From Methylobacterium sp. DB0501 (GTDB taxonomy: Bacteria > Pseudomonadota > Alphaproteobacteria > Rhizobiales > Beijerinckiaceae), in contig NZ_JAAKGV010000026.1 of the NCBI RefSeq assembly GCF_011043735.1, positions 36,059 to 100,058 of the forward strand: a stretch of 64,000 nt of DNA, given 5' to 3'. A program made the position numbers and the translations under genes. Numbering within the stretch: position 1 is the first letter of the stretch; each line of letters starts with the position of its first letter. Of this stretch, positions 8,355 through 17,353 are shown piece after piece. The notes under the pieces are model-generated. The model did not search any database, had not been told where the DNA came from, and saw only the letters and a list, made by a program, of their open reading frames with translations.

Positions 8355-9560
8355 TCACGTCCGCTCAAGAGCCAAAGCGATCCCTTGGCCGACGCCGACG
8401 CACATGCAGACCAGGGCTCGCGCCTTGCTGGAGAGGGACAATTCGAGGGCAGCCGTGCCGGCGAGCCTCGCGCCGCTCATGCCGAGAGGGTGGCCCAGCG
8501 CGATGGAGCCGCCGTTTGGATTGACCCGCGGCTCGTCATCGCCGAGGCCCAGTTGGCGCAACACGGCCAGGCCCTGCGACGCGAAGGCCTCGTTCAGTTC
8601 GACCACATCGAGCGCCTCGACGGTCCAATTGATGCGGCCGAGCAGCCTGCGGGTTGCCGGAACAGGGCCGATTCCCATAACGCGGGGCGCCACGCCGGCC
8701 GCCGCTCCTCCGACGATGCGCGCGACCGGCGTGAGACCGTGCCGCCGCGCCGCCGCTTCCGAAGCGATGATCAGCGCCGCGGCACCGTCGTTCACCCCTG
8801 AGGCATTGCCCGCTGTGACCGTTGCGCCGGTTATCCGATTGACGGGCGCCAGCTTCGCCAGAGTCTCCAGACTCGTCAGACGCGGATGCTCGTCGGTCGC
8901 CACTTGGACGGGTTCGCCCTTCCTGCGCGGCACAGGGACTGCCACGATCTCGCTGCTCAAGCGACCATTCGCCTGCGCGGCCGCAGCCTTTTCCTGGCTG
9001 CGAAAGGCGAAGAGATCCTGGTCGGCGCGGGCGATCTCATAGTCGATCGCCACGTTGTCCGCCGTCCCCGGCATCGAATCGACCCCATACCGGGCCTTCA
9101 TCTGCGGGTTCACGAAGCGCCAGCCGATCGTGGTGTCGTGGACCTCGGCCGAGCGGGAGAACGCGGCCTCCGCCTTCGGCAACACGAAGGGCGCGCGGCT
9201 CATGCTCTCGACCCCGCCGGCGACCACGAGTTCAGCCTCGCCCGACTTGATGGCGCGGGCCGCAGTGGCGACGGCGTCGAGCCCTGAACCGCACAGGCGG
9301 TTGATCGTGGTGCCCGGGATGGTGTCCGGCAGGCCAGCGAGCAAGAGAGACATCCGGGCGACGTTCCGGTTGTCCTCGCCCGCCTGATTGGCGCACCCGA
9401 AGATCACATCATCCACGCTCGCCCAGTCCAGACCTGGATTGCGGTCGGCCAGCGCCCTGAGCGGGATCGCGCCAAGATCGTCGGTCCGAACGGACGAGAG
9501 CGCGCCGCCGAAGCGGCCGATGGGCGTGCGGATGTAGTCGCAGATGAAGGCTTCGGTCAT
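8355..9560 (-). CDS. 3-oxoadipyl-CoA/acetyl-CoA thiolase
   Basis: The 401-residue thiolase cleaves a 3-oxoacyl-CoA with CoA. MTEAFICDYIRTPIGRFGG closely resembles PcaF/PaaJ-type 3-oxoadipyl-CoA thiolases. The acylated cysteine is C90 in 'INRLCGSGLDAV', the histidine is in 'GGSIALGHPLGMSGAR', and the second cysteine in 'VCMCVGVGQG'; the 'CVGVGQG' form replaces the common 'CIGGGQG'. With a C6 substrate the products are succinyl-CoA and acetyl-CoA, which suits the dicarboxylate pathway proposed here. About 270 bases separate it from the ETF-QO gene. Confidence 0.88.
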   Translation of the reverse strand: MTEAFICDYIRTPIGRFGGALSSVRTDDLGAIPLRALADRNPGLDWASVDDVIFGCANQAGEDNRNVARMSLLLAGLPDTIPGTTINRLCGSGLDAVATAARAIKSGEAELVVAGGVESMSRAPFVLPKAEAAFSRSAEVHDTTIGWRFVNPQMKARYGVDSMPGTADNVAIDYEIARADQDLFAFRSQEKAAAAQANGRLSSEIVAVPVPRRKGEPVQVATDEHPRLTSLETLAKLAPVNRITGATVTAGNASGVNDGAAALIIASEAAARRHGLTPVARIVGGAAAGVAPRVMGIGPVPATRRLLGRINWTVEALDVVELNEAFASQGLAVLRQLGLGDDEPRVNPNGGSIALGHPLGMSGARLAGTAALELSLSSKARALVCMCVGVGQGIALALERT

Positions 9561-9652
9561 GGCTGCTGATTCGTCTCCCGGATCGATGTCGGATGCCTGC
9601 CCGCGTCGGAGCTTGGCCTCCTGGGAATTCTCGGTTTCGGGCTGCCGCGTCC

Positions 9653-10891
9653 TCAAGACTCGAGTGGCAGGCCGACGGCGCCTCGACGCTCGAGTTGCCC
9701 GAGCTGCTCGTCATCCACGCCGGCCAGGCGTCGGAGGATGGAAGCGGTGTGCTCGCCCAGCATCGGCGGCGGCGCGGGATATTCGACCGGGGTGCCGGAC
9801 ATCTTGATCGGGCTTCCCACCGTCATGAAGTCCGTCTTCAAGGGGTGCGGGATCTCCACCAGCATCTCGCGCGCCTTGACCTGCGGCTCGTCGAGGGCCT
9901 GGGCGACGTCGTTGATCGGCCCGATCGGGACACCATGGGGATGGATGCGCCCGATCCATTCCTCCGCAGTGCCGGTGAGAAAATGCGCGGCGAGGATGCC
10001 GACGACCTCGACACGATTCACCACGCGGTCGGAGTTGCGCGCGAAGCGAGGGTCCTTCGGAAGGTCCGGCAGACCAATGGCCTTGCACAGGGAAACGAAT
10101 TGCGAATCGTTGCCGCAGGCGATGACGAAGTCGGCGTCGGACGCTCGGAACACCTGATAGGGAACGATGTTCGCGTGGGCATTGCCGTACCGTCCGGGCG
10201 GCCGTCCGGAAGCCAGGAAATTCTGGCTCTGGTTGCAGAGCATCGCGATCTGCACATCGAAGAGCGCCATGTCGACGTGCTGGCCTCTGCCGGTCAGGTG
10301 CCGGCTCAGGAGAGCGGCCTCGATCGCCACGACCGCGTAGAGCCCGGTCATCAGATCGGCCACGGCGACGCCCACCTTCTGCGGGCCTCCGCCGGCCAGG
10401 TCGTCCCGCTCGCCGGTGATACTCATCAACCCGCCGAGTCCCTGGATGATGAAGTCGTAGCCGGGCTCTGCCGCGCGTGGGCCGGTCTGCCCGAAGCCCG
10501 TCACCGAGCAATAGACCAAACGCGGGTTGGCCTTCGACAGCGTCTCGTAATCGAGGCCATACTTCGCCAGAGACCCGGCCTTGTAATTCTCGACGAGAAC
10601 GTCAGATTTCATTGCGAGGATACGCAGCAGCTCCTGTCCTTCGACAGAGGCGATATCGATCGCAACGGAATACTTTCCGCGATTCGTCGACTGATAATAG
10701 GACGACTCGCGGGTCGGCTCTCCCCGAGCGTCCTTCATCCACGGCGGACCCCAGTCGCGTGTATCGTCGCCCCGTCGCGGACGCTCGATCTTGATGACCT
10801 CCGCCCCAAGGTCGGCCAGGATCTGGCTGCACCAGGGGCCGGCCAGCACACGGCTCAGGTCGAGCACCCTCAATCCGGTCAAAGCGCCCAT
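9653..10891 (-). CDS. CaiB/BaiF family (class III) CoA-transferase
   Basis: A 412-residue class III CoA-transferase. 'LTGLRVLDLSRVLAGPWCSQ', 'LADLGAEVIKIERP' and 'VLVENYKAGSLAKYGLDYE' are family hallmarks. The catalytic aspartate is expected in 'EPGYDFIIQGLGG'. The start at 10891 has GGAGG upstream. No acyl-CoA ligase is present in the cluster, so this enzyme probably activates the dicarboxylate, possibly with succinyl-CoA as donor, which the thiolase step would regenerate. Substrate assignment is inference from context. Confidence 0.88.
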   Translation of the reverse strand: MGALTGLRVLDLSRVLAGPWCSQILADLGAEVIKIERPRRGDDTRDWGPPWMKDARGEPTRESSYYQSTNRGKYSVAIDIASVEGQELLRILAMKSDVLVENYKAGSLAKYGLDYETLSKANPRLVYCSVTGFGQTGPRAAEPGYDFIIQGLGGLMSITGERDDLAGGGPQKVGVAVADLMTGLYAVVAIEAALLSRHLTGRGQHVDMALFDVQIAMLCNQSQNFLASGRPPGRYGNAHANIVPYQVFRASDADFVIACGNDSQFVSLCKAIGLPDLPKDPRFARNSDRVVNRVEVVGILAAHFLTGTAEEWIGRIHPHGVPIGPINDVAQALDEPQVKAREMLVEIPHPLKTDFMTVGSPIKMSGTPVEYPAPPPMLGEHTASILRRLAGVDDEQLGQLERRGAVGLPLES

Positions 10892-11056
10892 TCTGTCGTT
10901 CCTCCCTCTGATGTATGTCTTCGCTTCGGCCGTCGGTCCGCGACGACGGAGCTTGGTCAGTGCCCGAAGTCGAGCGGAGGTGGCGCGTGCGGCCAAAGGG
11001 GTCGCGCACCGCCTCCGTGGCCCACAGAACGATCCGAGCCTCCGGAGCTTGACCCG

Positions 11057-12601
11057 TCAGCGCGTGTCCGCTGAGGCCGCGCACGGTTCCGCGGTGCGCA
11101 AGGACAATCCGAGCGCAGCCCGGCGGCGGAGCCACGGGCTCGGCCGGTAGCGGGGATCGCCCGTTGTCGCGAGCAGGCGCGTCAGGATCGTGTGGAGACG
11201 GTCCGCCCCCAAGGCGTCGCCCCAGGCCAGCGGGCCGCGCGGATAGCCGAGCCCGAGCCGGACGGCATCGTCGATGTCCTCGACGCTCGCGATGCCTTGC
11301 TGCGAAATATCGCAGGCCAGGTTCACGATGGCGGCCAGTGTCCGCTGCACGATGAAGCCGACGCTGTCGTTGATCACCGTCACGCCGACGCCGTCACGCG
11401 CCAGAATGGCATGCGCGGCATCCCTGGCCCCGGCGTCGGTAGCGGGCGTCAGCATCAGCGTCCTGTGCCGATCGAGACCGGGCAGGAGGTCGATGCACAC
11501 GGTCCTGCGAGGATCGGTCACGTGCAGTCGACACGCCGTCGTCGCATCCTGACCATAGGGCGCGAGGAGGCAGAGCGCTCCCCTGGAAGGCACCGCCTCC
11601 GTCTCCACCGTGACGCCGATGGCGTGCAGGAGGGTCCGGAGCGCATCGCGGTCGGCCTCGCGTTCGGCGCCGATCCAGACCGGCGGCAGAACGCCGACAT
11701 CCGGAACCCGCTGGTTGGGTGCCGGATCGAGCGGCTTCCCATCGCGATATCGGTAGAAGCCGTGGCCGGTCTTCCTTCCGAGCCGGCCGCCCTCCAGCAT
11801 CTGCCGCGTCAGGGCCGACGGCCTGCAGCGAGGCTCCTGATAGAACTGCGCATAGATCGATTCCATGACCGGGTGGGACACGTCGAGCCCGGTAAGGTCG
11901 AACAGCTCGAAGGGACCCATCCGGAAACCCGCCGCCTCGCGCAGGACGCGGTCGATGTCGCCGCAGGATGCGACGGATTCGCCGAGCATCATCAGGGCTT
12001 CGGTCCCGTAGGCGCGGCCGGCGTGGTTGACGACGAAACCCGGCGTGTCCTTCGCCCGGACGGCGCGGTGGCCCATGCGCTCCGCAAGGGCGACGAGCGC
12101 ATCGCCGACGGCAGGAGACGTCTCCAGGCCATCGACGACCTCGACGACCTTCATCAACGGGACAGGATTGAAGAAATGGAAGCCGGCGATGCGCTCGGGA
12201 TGTCGGGCGCATCGAGCGATGGCGGTGACGGACAGCGACGAGGTGTTCGAAGCCAGGATGCAGGTCTCGCCGACGATGTCCTCTAGTTCGGCCAGCAGGG
12301 CGCGCTTGGGCTCGATCCGCTCGACGATGGCTTCGACGATCAGGTCGCAAGACGCCAGGTCGCCGAGGGTCGCCGCGACGTGGAGGCGCGCGGCGGCGTC
12401 CGTGGCCTCGCCCGCGCCGATCTTTCCCTTGTCGGCCAGCCTGTCGAGCGTCGAGACCAGGTTGTCGCGAGAGGAGGCCGCGGCACCTGCCCGGGCATCG
12501 AAGAGATGGACGCTCAGCCCCGCCTGCGCGGCGATCTGCGCGATCCCGGTGCCCATGACGCCAGTGCCGACGACCGCCATGCGATGGATGGAATGCGCCA
12601 T
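11057..12601 (-). CDS. 3-hydroxyacyl-CoA dehydrogenase (PaaH/DcaH-like)
   Basis: An NAD-dependent dehydrogenase of 514 residues. The Rossmann motif is 'AVVGTGVMGTGIAQIAA' at residues 9-25. 'ASNTSSLSVTAIA', 'RIAGFHFFNPVPLMKVVEVV' and 'DTPGFVVNHAGRAY' follow, and a second C-terminal HAD domain carries 'INDSVGFIVQRTLAAIVN'. The two-domain length matches PaaH/PaaC and DcaH 3-hydroxyadipyl-CoA dehydrogenases rather than short HADs. It starts 3 bases after the enoyl-CoA hydratase stop. Expected reaction: 3-hydroxyadipyl-CoA to 3-oxoadipyl-CoA. Confidence 0.9.
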   Translation of the reverse strand: MAHSIHRMAVVGTGVMGTGIAQIAAQAGLSVHLFDARAGAAASSRDNLVSTLDRLADKGKIGAGEATDAAARLHVAATLGDLASCDLIVEAIVERIEPKRALLAELEDIVGETCILASNTSSLSVTAIARCARHPERIAGFHFFNPVPLMKVVEVVDGLETSPAVGDALVALAERMGHRAVRAKDTPGFVVNHAGRAYGTEALMMLGESVASCGDIDRVLREAAGFRMGPFELFDLTGLDVSHPVMESIYAQFYQEPRCRPSALTRQMLEGGRLGRKTGHGFYRYRDGKPLDPAPNQRVPDVGVLPPVWIGAEREADRDALRTLLHAIGVTVETEAVPSRGALCLLAPYGQDATTACRLHVTDPRRTVCIDLLPGLDRHRTLMLTPATDAGARDAAHAILARDGVGVTVINDSVGFIVQRTLAAIVNLACDISQQGIASVEDIDDAVRLGLGYPRGPLAWGDALGADRLHTILTRLLATTGDPRYRPSPWLRRRAALGLSLRTAEPCAASADTR

Positions 12602-12604
12602 GGC

Positions 12605-13390
12605 TCAACCTCCCGTGAAGACCGGCCGGCGCTTCGCCAGGAACGCGTCGGCTCCTTCCTTCTGGTCCTTGGAATCGAAGAGGAGTTGAAAGGCCTTGCG
12701 TTCGAGCGCGAGCCCGCCTTCGAGCGACATGTCCGCGCCGGTGAGCATGACCTCCTTGATCTGTGCGACCGCCAGGGCCGGCAGCGCGGCGATCTCTGCC
12801 GCCAACTCACGCGCTCTGGCCAGGGTCCGGCCATCCGGCACGACCTCGCTGATCATACCGATCGCCAAGGCTTCCGGCGCGCGGATCGTGCATCCGGTCA
12901 AGGCAAGCCGCATGGCGTGGAATTTTCCGACCGCTCGGACGAGCCGCTGGGTTCCACCCGCACCCGGCATGAGGCCGAGCTTCACCTCGGGCTGTCCGAA
13001 TCGGGCGGACTCGCCCGCAACGATGATGTCGCAGTGCATGGCAAGCTCGCATCCGCCCCCCAACGCATAGCCGTCGACCGCGGCGATGACGGGTTTCGGG
13101 CAGCGTGCGATCGCGTCCCAGAGCAGCTCGGTATGCCGGAGATACATCTCGACCGGGCCGGCGGCGGCGAATTCTCGAATGTCGGCACCCGCGACGAAGC
13201 ACTGGTCCGTCCCGGTCAGGACGATCGTGCGCGTTTCCGCATGGGCCGAGGCGGCGCGGAAACACGCGGCCAACTGCTCCCGGATCCTCAGATTCAGAGC
13301 GTTCTTGGCCTCCGGTCGATCGATGCGGATGGTGGCGACGCCGTCGCCTGAGCTCTCCAGTGTGACGAACGCATCCTCGGACTCTCTCAT
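12605..13390 (-). CDS. Enoyl-CoA hydratase (crotonase family)
   Basis: A 261-residue crotonase-fold hydratase. The oxyanion hole lies in 'FVAGADIREFAA' and 'GYALGGGCELAMHCD'. Both catalytic glutamates of classical hydratases are present: one in 'GGCELAM', the other in 'FGQPEVKLGLMPGAGGTQRL'. It would hydrate 2,3-didehydroadipyl-CoA or a related intermediate. I begin at the ATG at 13390, because a longer frame would run through the operator and promoter region. It is the first gene of the minus-strand catabolic operon. Confidence 0.9.
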   Translation of the reverse strand: MRESEDAFVTLESSGDGVATIRIDRPEAKNALNLRIREQLAACFRAASAHAETRTIVLTGTDQCFVAGADIREFAAAGPVEMYLRHTELLWDAIARCPKPVIAAVDGYALGGGCELAMHCDIIVAGESARFGQPEVKLGLMPGAGGTQRLVRAVGKFHAMRLALTGCTIRAPEALAIGMISEVVPDGRTLARARELAAEIAALPALAVAQIKEVMLTGADMSLEGGLALERKAFQLLFDSKDQKEGADAFLAKRRPVFTGG

Positions 13391-13404
13391 GGCGGATCCA
13401 GCAG

Positions 13405-13430
13405 TTTCGCTATGCGAAATTTGGTTTCGC
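13405..13430. promoter_or_regulatory. Three-half-site operator at the catabolic operon start
   Basis: TTTCGC-TAT-GCGAAA forms a palindrome (13405-13419) and a third TTTCGC follows at 13425-13430, a direct repeat 20 bases from the first. Palindrome plus direct repeat is the arrangement described for PobR/PcaU-type IclR regulators. It sits 15-40 bases before the hydratase start, over the predicted transcription start. Confidence 0.65.
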
Positions 13431-13435
13431 ACATG

Positions 13436-13465
13436 ATCATAGGCACTGGTCTGCACGGTTGTAAA
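13436..13465 (-). promoter_or_regulatory. Predicted promoter of the beta-oxidation/ETF operon
   Basis: On the minus strand TTTACA (13460-13465) is followed by 18 bases and then TATGAT (13436-13441). The implied start of transcription falls in the adjacent operator. A regulator bound there could repress or reposition polymerase. Confidence 0.5.
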
Positions 13466-13553
13466 TAGGCTTTGCCGCGAGGAATCCACCCGTCCTTCAA
13501 GTGTACCCTCGCGCTGTTTTGCATTCCTTGCGCCATTCCAAGAAATCTGCTAA

Positions 13554-13579
13554 TTTCGCTATGCGGAATTGGATTTCGC
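13554..13579. promoter_or_regulatory. Second three-half-site operator, upstream of iclR gene
   Basis: TTTCGC-TAT-GCGGAA (13554-13568) plus TTTCGC (13574-13579) repeats the first operator with the same 20-base spacing and one mismatch in the inverted arm. It lies 30-55 bases before the regulator's start codon, consistent with autoregulation. Confidence 0.65.
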
Positions 13580-13608
13580 GGATTGACAAGGCTCAAGGAG
13601 TGGCTCTA

Positions 13609-14481
13609 ATGCGCCGCAAGAACAATGACACGCACACCGGGAGCCCCGAAAAAGGTCTCGATGCTCCGACCGATGCGATACCGGCTGTCCTCGGTCCGAT
13701 GGAGGCGAAATGGGAGGAGGATCGGCAGTTCGTGACCGCCCTCGGCAGAGGTCTCGAGATTCTGCGCTGCTTCACGCCGAAGGAAAATGCACTCGGCAAT
13801 CAGGATATCGCGGCTCTGACCGGGCTTCCGAAGCCGACCGTCTCGCGGTTGACATACACTCTTCTGCGGCTCGGCTATCTCCGGCAAGACGCCCGCACCG
13901 GACGGTATCAGCTGGACATCGGCGTCCTCGGCTTCGGCTACTCAATGCTGTCCAATCTTGTGATCCGATCCGTCGCGGCGCCACTGATGATGGAACTTGC
14001 CGAGCACGCGAAGGCTGCCGTCGCCATGGCCGCGCGCGACCGGTTGCAGATGATCTACGTCGACGTCGTGCAGGGACAGGGCAACATGACGATGCGCCGT
14101 CAGATCGGGAGCGGCGTGCCGTTGCCGCAGAGCGCACTGGGTCGCGCCTGTCTGGCCGCGATGCCCGAGAGCGAGCGGGATTTCCTGCTCGATCATGTCC
14201 GCCGACGCGATCCGGATGGATGGCCAACCGTGCGGAAGGGCTTGGACCGGGCACTGCGTGACTATGAGGACTACGGCTACTGCCTGTCGATCGGGGAGTG
14301 GCACAAGGATGTGAATGCGGTCGCGGTGCCTTTGGTCCATAGCCAATATGGTCTCTTGGCCTTCAACTGTGGCGGCCCGAGTTTTCAGCTTTCACGCGAG
14401 AAGCTCGAAGACGATATCGGCGCGCGCTTGGTCGGAATGGTTCGCAACATCAGCTCCGCTGTCCCTTCATCGATAGGGTGA
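13609..14481 (+). CDS. IclR-family transcriptional regulator
   Basis: The 290-residue regulator has an N-terminal winged helix-turn-helix ('NQDIAALTGLPKPTVSRLT', then 'LRLGYLRQDARTGRYQLD') around residues 60-110, and an IclR effector domain after it. AAGGAG lies 8 bases before the ATG. IclR proteins of the PcaR/PcaU/PobR group sense aromatic acids or their catabolites such as 3-oxoadipate. Divergence from the catabolic operon and the two matched operators make it the likely pathway regulator. Confidence 0.9.
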   Translation: MRRKNNDTHTGSPEKGLDAPTDAIPAVLGPMEAKWEEDRQFVTALGRGLEILRCFTPKENALGNQDIAALTGLPKPTVSRLTYTLLRLGYLRQDARTGRYQLDIGVLGFGYSMLSNLVIRSVAAPLMMELAEHAKAAVAMAARDRLQMIYVDVVQGQGNMTMRRQIGSGVPLPQSALGRACLAAMPESERDFLLDHVRRRDPDGWPTVRKGLDRALRDYEDYGYCLSIGEWHKDVNAVAVPLVHSQYGLLAFNCGGPSFQLSREKLEDDIGARLVGMVRNISSAVPSSIG

Positions 14482-14529
14482 CGGAGTTCTCAAACCATCG
14501 CTCGAGAGACAATCGAAGAGGAAAGGCGT

Positions 14530-15684
14530 ATGATCAGGGATCAAAACACACTGGAGATGATCACGAATTCCGTCCGTCAGTTCGTGACGGAGGTCCTGAT
14601 CCCACGCGAGGAAGAAGTCGCGGAACACGACGCCATTCCTGAAGACATCATCGAGCAGATGAAATCTCTGGGCTTCTTCGGGCTGACCATTCCGGAGATG
14701 TATGGCGGTCTCGGTCTGACGATGGAAGAGGAGGTGGAGGTCGTGTTCGAACTCGGCCGCGCCTCCCCGGCCTATCGGTCATACATCGGAACGAATAACG
14801 GGATCGGTTCGCTCGGCATCTTGATCGACGGCACGGATGCCCAGAAAGATGTCTATCTTCCTCGGCTCGCGAACGGGGACTTGCTCAGTTCTTTCTGCCT
14901 AACCGAGCCCGATTCCGGCTCTGACGCCGCCTCTCTGAGGTGCACCGCAGTCCGCGACGGCGACGTCTATGTTCTGAACGGCACGAAGCGTTTCATCACG
15001 AACGCGCCGGTCGCCGACCTGTTCACGGTGATGGCTCGGACGACGCCGGCGATTGCGGGCGCCGCGGGCATCAGCGCTTTCATCGTGGATCGCCACAGTC
15101 CTGGCCTCTCCGTCGGCAAGGCCGATCGCAAGATGGGGCAGAAGGGCGCCCTCACCAGCGACGTTATCTTCGACGACGTCGCCGTACCGGTCGGCAACTT
15201 GATCGGGGGCGTCGAAGGGATCGGCTTCAAGACTGCCATGAAGGTCCTCGACAAGGGGCGGCTGCACATCGCAGCGTTGAGCGTGGCTGCAGCCGAACGG
15301 ATGCTTGCCGATGCCCTGCTCTATGCCACCGAACGCCGACAATTCAGGAAACCGATCTCCGAGTTCCAGTTGATCCAGGCGATGCTGGCGGACAGCAAGG
15401 CTGAGATTTACGCCGCCAAATGCATGGTCCGCGATGCGGCGCGACGCCGCGACGAAGGCCTCGATGTCGGCACGGAGGCCTCGTGCGCGAAGATGTTCGC
15501 GTCTGAGATGTGCGGACGTGTCGCCGATCGCTGCGTTCAGATCCATGGCGGCGCCGGCTACGTGAGCGACTATTCGATCGAGCGATTCTATCGGGATGTC
15601 CGGCTGTTCCGGATCTATGAAGGAACGACACAAATCCAGCAAATCATCATCGCCCGCAACATGATCCGAGAGATCACGAGTTAA
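14530..15684 (+). CDS. Acyl-CoA dehydrogenase
   Basis: A 384-residue FAD enzyme that introduces the trans-2,3 double bond and reduces ETF. Signature 1 is 'FCLTEPDSGSDAASL', signature 2 'QIHGGAGYVSDYSIERFYRD'; the catalytic base is the Glu of 'RIYEGTTQIQ'. It is not of the glutaryl-CoA dehydrogenase type by its N-terminal pattern, so a DcaA-like role on adipyl-CoA or another dicarboxylyl-CoA is more likely. GAGGAAAGGCGT precedes the ATG, 48 bases after the iclR gene. It probably feeds the ETF encoded by the divergent operon. Confidence 0.92.
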   Translation: MIRDQNTLEMITNSVRQFVTEVLIPREEEVAEHDAIPEDIIEQMKSLGFFGLTIPEMYGGLGLTMEEEVEVVFELGRASPAYRSYIGTNNGIGSLGILIDGTDAQKDVYLPRLANGDLLSSFCLTEPDSGSDAASLRCTAVRDGDVYVLNGTKRFITNAPVADLFTVMARTTPAIAGAAGISAFIVDRHSPGLSVGKADRKMGQKGALTSDVIFDDVAVPVGNLIGGVEGIGFKTAMKVLDKGRLHIAALSVAAAERMLADALLYATERRQFRKPISEFQLIQAMLADSKAEIYAAKCMVRDAARRRDEGLDVGTEASCAKMFASEMCGRVADRCVQIHGGAGYVSDYSIERFYRDVRLFRIYEGTTQIQQIIIARNMIREITS

Positions 15685-15930
15685 GACAATGCCGGAGCAC
15701 GGCGTGAACGATCACGTTCGGCTGTAGATCCTGCGTCGTGCGACACGCCTCGACTGAGGCGCACACGACAGAGAAGCGGAGGCGGGCAGGTCGGGATTTT
15801 GCGGCTGCCTCCCAACCCATCACAGAACTCGATTTGAGAATGGCTGTAGCGGACCCGCACTGTGCGTCCGAAGGAAGACCTATGTCCGCTGCAGACAGAA
15901 CGCAACCATCAATGCAAGGGGAGGATATCG

Positions 15931-17208
15931 ATGCAAACGACTACTGCCGGGAGCGCACGCGCAAAGGATGAGATCGCGCGTGACAGGACATGGATGTACG
16001 CCTTCGTCTTCTGTTTTCTCGCGCTGTTGATCGATGGCGCCGATCTGATGCTGCTGGCCTACGCCTTGACGAGCATCAAGGCCGAGTTCGGGCTCACCAG
16101 CGTGGAAGCCGGCAGCCTCGGCAGCGTCACCCTCGCCGGCATGGCGCTCGGCGGCATCTATGGCGGCTGGGCGTGCGATCGCTTCGGCCGGGTCCGGACC
16201 GTCGCGTGGACGATCATGCTGTTCTCGGTCGGCACCGCCCTGCTCGGCTTCACGCAAAGCTACCTGCAGTTCGCCGTCGTAAGGTTCGGGTCCTCCCTCG
16301 GACTTGGGGCACTCTACGTAGCCTGCAACACGCTGATGGCGGAATACGTACCGACCAAGTACCGGACGACCGTGCTCGGCACCCTGCAGGCTGGGTGGTC
16401 TGTCGGCTATGTCGTGGCAACCTTGCTGGCTGGCTGGATCCTGCCCATCCACGGCTGGCGGTGGCTGTTCTTCATCGCGATCATTCCCGTCATCCTGTCG
16501 CTTTTCATGCGCAAACTTGTCCCGGAGCCGGAGAGTTGGGTGAAGGCCAAGGCTGAACGGCTAGAGACGGCCGGCACCGTGGAGACGCAGGCCCAGCCTA
16601 GCGAGAGCGCGTTCAAGGCTGTCTTCGGCGACCCGCGCACCCGAAGCATGTTCCTGTTCTGGGCGGCCACGGCCGGATTGCTCCAGTTCGGTTATTATGG
16701 GGTCAACAATTGGCTTCCGGCCTACCTGCAGACAGAGATGAACATGAAGTTCAGTTCAGTGACGTCCTATCTCGTCGGCAGCTACACGGCGATGATCCTG
16801 GGTAAGATCGTCGCCGGCGTGGCGGCGGACAAACTCGGCCGTCGTGCTGTTTTTGCCCTCGGTGCTCTCGGGACCGCCGTCTTTCTTCCCGTGATCGTGC
16901 TCTGGCACACTCCAGACAACATTCTCTGGATGCTGGTGGTGTTCGGCTTCCTCTATGGTGTCCCCTACGGTGTCAACGCGACCTATATGGCCGAGAGTTT
17001 CCAAGCCCGCTATCGCGGAACGGCGGTGGGCGGTGCCTACAACCTCGGCCGGATCGGCGCGGCCCTCGCCCCGATCGTCATCGGGTTTCTCGCGAGCCAG
17101 TTCTCGATCGGCTTCGGGTTCCTGGTCATGGGGGCTGCGTATCTCGTCTGCGGACTGATCCCCGCCCTCTTCATTCGCGAGAAGCAGTTCGATCCGAAGA
17201 CCCAATAA
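15931..17208 (+). CDS. MFS transporter, aromatic/dicarboxylic acid:H+ symporter type
   Basis: A 425-residue, about 12-helix major facilitator. After a polar N-terminus the first helix carries 'LLIDGADLMLLAYALTSIK', the D-G-x-D motif of the AAHS family (PcaK, BenK, MhpT), and loop 2-3 has 'GGWACDRFGRVRT'. 'ADKLGRRAVF' is the loop 8-9 copy. AGGGGAGG precedes the ATG at 15931. The location suggests proton-coupled uptake of the acid degraded by the cluster; the substrate itself is inferred. Confidence 0.88.
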   Translation: MQTTTAGSARAKDEIARDRTWMYAFVFCFLALLIDGADLMLLAYALTSIKAEFGLTSVEAGSLGSVTLAGMALGGIYGGWACDRFGRVRTVAWTIMLFSVGTALLGFTQSYLQFAVVRFGSSLGLGALYVACNTLMAEYVPTKYRTTVLGTLQAGWSVGYVVATLLAGWILPIHGWRWLFFIAIIPVILSLFMRKLVPEPESWVKAKAERLETAGTVETQAQPSESAFKAVFGDPRTRSMFLFWAATAGLLQFGYYGVNNWLPAYLQTEMNMKFSSVTSYLVGSYTAMILGKIVAGVAADKLGRRAVFALGALGTAVFLPVIVLWHTPDNILWMLVVFGFLYGVPYGVNATYMAESFQARYRGTAVGGAYNLGRIGAALAPIVIGFLASQFSIGFGFLVMGAAYLVCGLIPALFIREKQFDPKTQ

Positions 17209-17353
17209 GTGGGTTAGCACTCGGCAGAAACGGCTCAAGTCGGACGGACAATGATGGTGCGCCGCTCAAGGCGTCGACACCAACATTGCCCGTCCGCATC
17301 GCAAGAAGAACCGAAAGCTGCATTCTTGCCATACATAGGGCAAGCTATTAGAT

